Source of the DNA: Malonomonas sp036526255 | GTDB taxonomy: Bacteria; Desulfobacterota; Desulfuromonadia; Desulfuromonadales; Geopsychrobacteraceae | Reading direction: 5' to 3' | Assembly (NCBI GenBank): GCA_036526255.1 | Contig: DATCYW010000055.1 | Coordinates: forward strand, 22,298-86,297 | Length of the DNA stretch: 64,000 nucleotides | Shown: positions 62,914-64,000 of the stretch, piece by piece | How positions within the stretch are numbered: position 1 is the stretch's first letter | Layout of the letters: every line of letters starts with the position of its first letter | Program-made: the position numbers and the translations under genes | The notes under the pieces: generated by a model | What the model was told of the DNA's origin: nothing | Seen by the model: only the letters and a program-made list of their open reading frames with translations | Database searches by the model: none

Positions 62914-63999
62914 TTATTTATACACTTCCAGTTCGTGGATGCCGTAACCATCACGGCGCTCCTTCTGGCAACGGATCTGAACATAACGGGCATTCCTTGA
63001 GCTGAAGCTCACCTGATCGGTGCCGCCATTGCCGTAGTTCTCATCTTTGACCCGGGTCCAGTTGCTGTTATCGGTCGAGACCCGGACCTCGTACTCTTCA
63101 GCATACTGGCTGGTATTCCAAATGATGACGACCTTACTGATCGAAGTGCTCTGGCCCAAGTCGACCTTGAGCCACTCTTCGCTGCTGCTTCTGGCGTACC
63201 AGTAGCTGCTGCTGTTGCCATCTACGGCCTTGGCGGCACTATAGCTGCTGCCTTCACTGCGGGACGAGCTGGCGGTTTTATTCAGCGCCAGATTGCTTAC
63301 CACCGGCGGTGGCGGGGGCGTCACCACACAGAGGCTGCCGATATAGGTCGCCTCAGCAAGCTGCGCGGTCGCCTGGTTGACGTAACCGCTGCTCAGGTGC
63401 ATGGTCCACTTCGGATTATCACAGGAGACCAGCGCCTGCTTGTCGCTGTGACAGCTGGTACAGGTACCCAGATCGCCAGTGGTGTAATCCGCCGGCGGCG
63501 AGAAACCCGGTACCTGATAAGCCTTACCATTGTGTTCGATGCTGTACATATTGAAGCTCAGAGATGGATTTTCCCAACGGTCATGTCCACCCTTGTCCCC
63601 CATATCGTCCCCGTTCGGGCTGACATCCTCGCGGACACGATTCCTCCCACCATCGGTCATGAGATCCCACCAGATGGCAAACTTACCCTTACCCGTCAGC
63701 TTGCCGTTGTTGGTCGTCCGGGTGTAACCCAGCGGGCCGCTCGGCTTGGCGTGGAACGGATCCTGGTTGTGACAGGCCGCACAGGCCGCGAAGTTCTGGA
63801 TTGGTCCACCCTTGTCATGCTGGTTACTGCCGTGACACTCACGACAGGCGGCCTGCGCCGGACGATCCTGTGCCCACGCCGGAACAACGTGACAATGTGC
63901 ACAGTCGCCCTGGTTCGCCCACTCAGTATCATGGTGCGGGCTGGACATATGACAGTTGGAACAGACATCCGGACTGCTGACCGCCTGGTGACAGACACC
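62914..63999 (-). CDS. multihaem c-type cytochrome with C-terminal F5/8 type C (discoidin) domain, 5'-truncated
   Basis: The frame is open to the right window edge, so the signal peptide and first haem sites are missing; about 361 residues are visible. Haem motifs in order: GVCHQ at the edge (probable CxxCH), CSNCH, CAHCH, CRECH, CAACH, then CTSCH further on, so at least five complete sites and a sixth partial. After a Pro-rich linker (TPPPPPVV, near 63310) a beta-jelly-roll F5/8 domain follows: NLALNKTASSS, AAKAVDGNSSSYWYAR, EEWLKVDLGQSTSISKVVI and the end YGIHELEVYK. Such domains bind sugars or cell-surface ligands, so the protein may be extracellular or surface-bound with a carbohydrate- or mineral-facing end. 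The 18-codon gene follows. Confidence 0.9.
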   Translation of the reverse strand, partial: GVCHQAVSSPDVCSNCHMSSPHHDTEWANQGDCAHCHVVPAWAQDRPAQAACRECHGSNQHDKGGPIQNFAACAACHNQDPFHAKPSGPLGYTRTTNNGKLTGKGKFAIWWDLMTDGGRNRVREDVSPNGDDMGDKGGHDRWENPSLSFNMYSIEHNGKAYQVPGFSPPADYTTGDLGTCTSCHSDKQALVSCDNPKWTMHLSSGYVNQATAQLAEATYIGSLCVVTPPPPPVVSNLALNKTASSSRSEGSSYSAAKAVDGNSSSYWYARSSSEEWLKVDLGQSTSISKVVIIWNTSQYAEEYEVRVSTDNSNWTRVKDENYGNGGTDQVSFSSRNARYVQIRCQKERRDGYGIHELEVYK

Positions 64000-64000
64000 G

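Overview
The window is 64 kb of chromosomal DNA, roughly 55-60 % GC and densely packed. It looks like a member of the Desulfuromonadia (the Geobacter / Desulfuromonas / Pelobacter group of the former Deltaproteobacteria). The reasons are multihaem c-type cytochromes with CxxCH sites, the recA-pilT-recX-alaS and arg-dap gene orders that I recall from Geobacter-type genomes, the L,L-diaminopimelate aminotransferase route to lysine, a GSU3473-type small protein, and several c-di-GMP and two-component proteins. No rRNA, tRNA, CRISPR array, insertion sequence or prophage was seen. All assignments come from reading the sequence and from memory of families; no search was run.

Layout. 0-2.1 kb: the end of an FAD oxidoreductase, an orphan flagellar-rod-like protein, a periplasmic alpha-carbonic anhydrase and DarP. 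2.3-11.4 kb: a tight forward run of HD-domain protein, larB, larC, pgpA, cinA, a GAF histidine kinase, thpR, recA, pilT and recX. 11.5-15.4 kb: alaS and a REC-kinase hybrid. 15.5-27.9 kb: hslVU running into arginine biosynthesis (argB, argD, argF, argG, argH) and then lysine/diaminopimelate biosynthesis (dapA, dapB, dapL), with a few non-pathway genes inserted (RDD membrane protein, LptM-like lipoprotein, entericidin-like peptide). 28-36.6 kb is more mosaic: a receiver protein, transporters, thioesterase, DUF900 hydrolase, a lower-GC tetrahaem cytochrome, a B12-type radical SAM enzyme, an SDR and a rhodanese. 36.7-42.4 kb reads as a stress/ion block: a universal stress protein, a double-rubredoxin flavoprotein, a tandem universal stress protein and, translationally coupled to it, a P-type ATPase with Na+/K+-ATPase-like ion-site residues. 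42.4-53 kb: queF, asd, small membrane proteins, pgi, a transporter and an S1-domain protein. 53.2-55.5 kb: an Rrf2 regulator with its own promoter/operator, cysK and larE. 55.6-60.2 kb: nuclease, MscS channel, a GGDEF-PilZ fusion and a DUF362 ferredoxin-like protein.

60.2-64 kb is the most unusual part: a reverse-strand cytochrome cluster with a multihaem cytochrome carrying a C-terminal F5/8 (discoidin) domain, a previously easily missed 18-codon gene with a perfect ribosome-binding site and a lasso-leader-like YxxP motif ending in NVHPC, a three-haem c7-type cytochrome with an extra four-cysteine tail, a secreted beta-sandwich-type protein and a ResB cytochrome-maturation protein. This points to an exported electron-transfer module with a possible peptide product or signal attached.

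How the genes work together: LarB, LarC and LarE (two separate loci) make the nickel-pincer cofactor, although no larA lies in the window. DapA, DapB, DapL and Asd supply diaminopimelate and lysine. The Rrf2-cysK-larE operon links cysteine supply to a sulfur-sacrificing enzyme. The GGDEF-PilZ protein, PilT and the kinases belong to surface behaviour, and the cytochromes to respiration outside the inner membrane.
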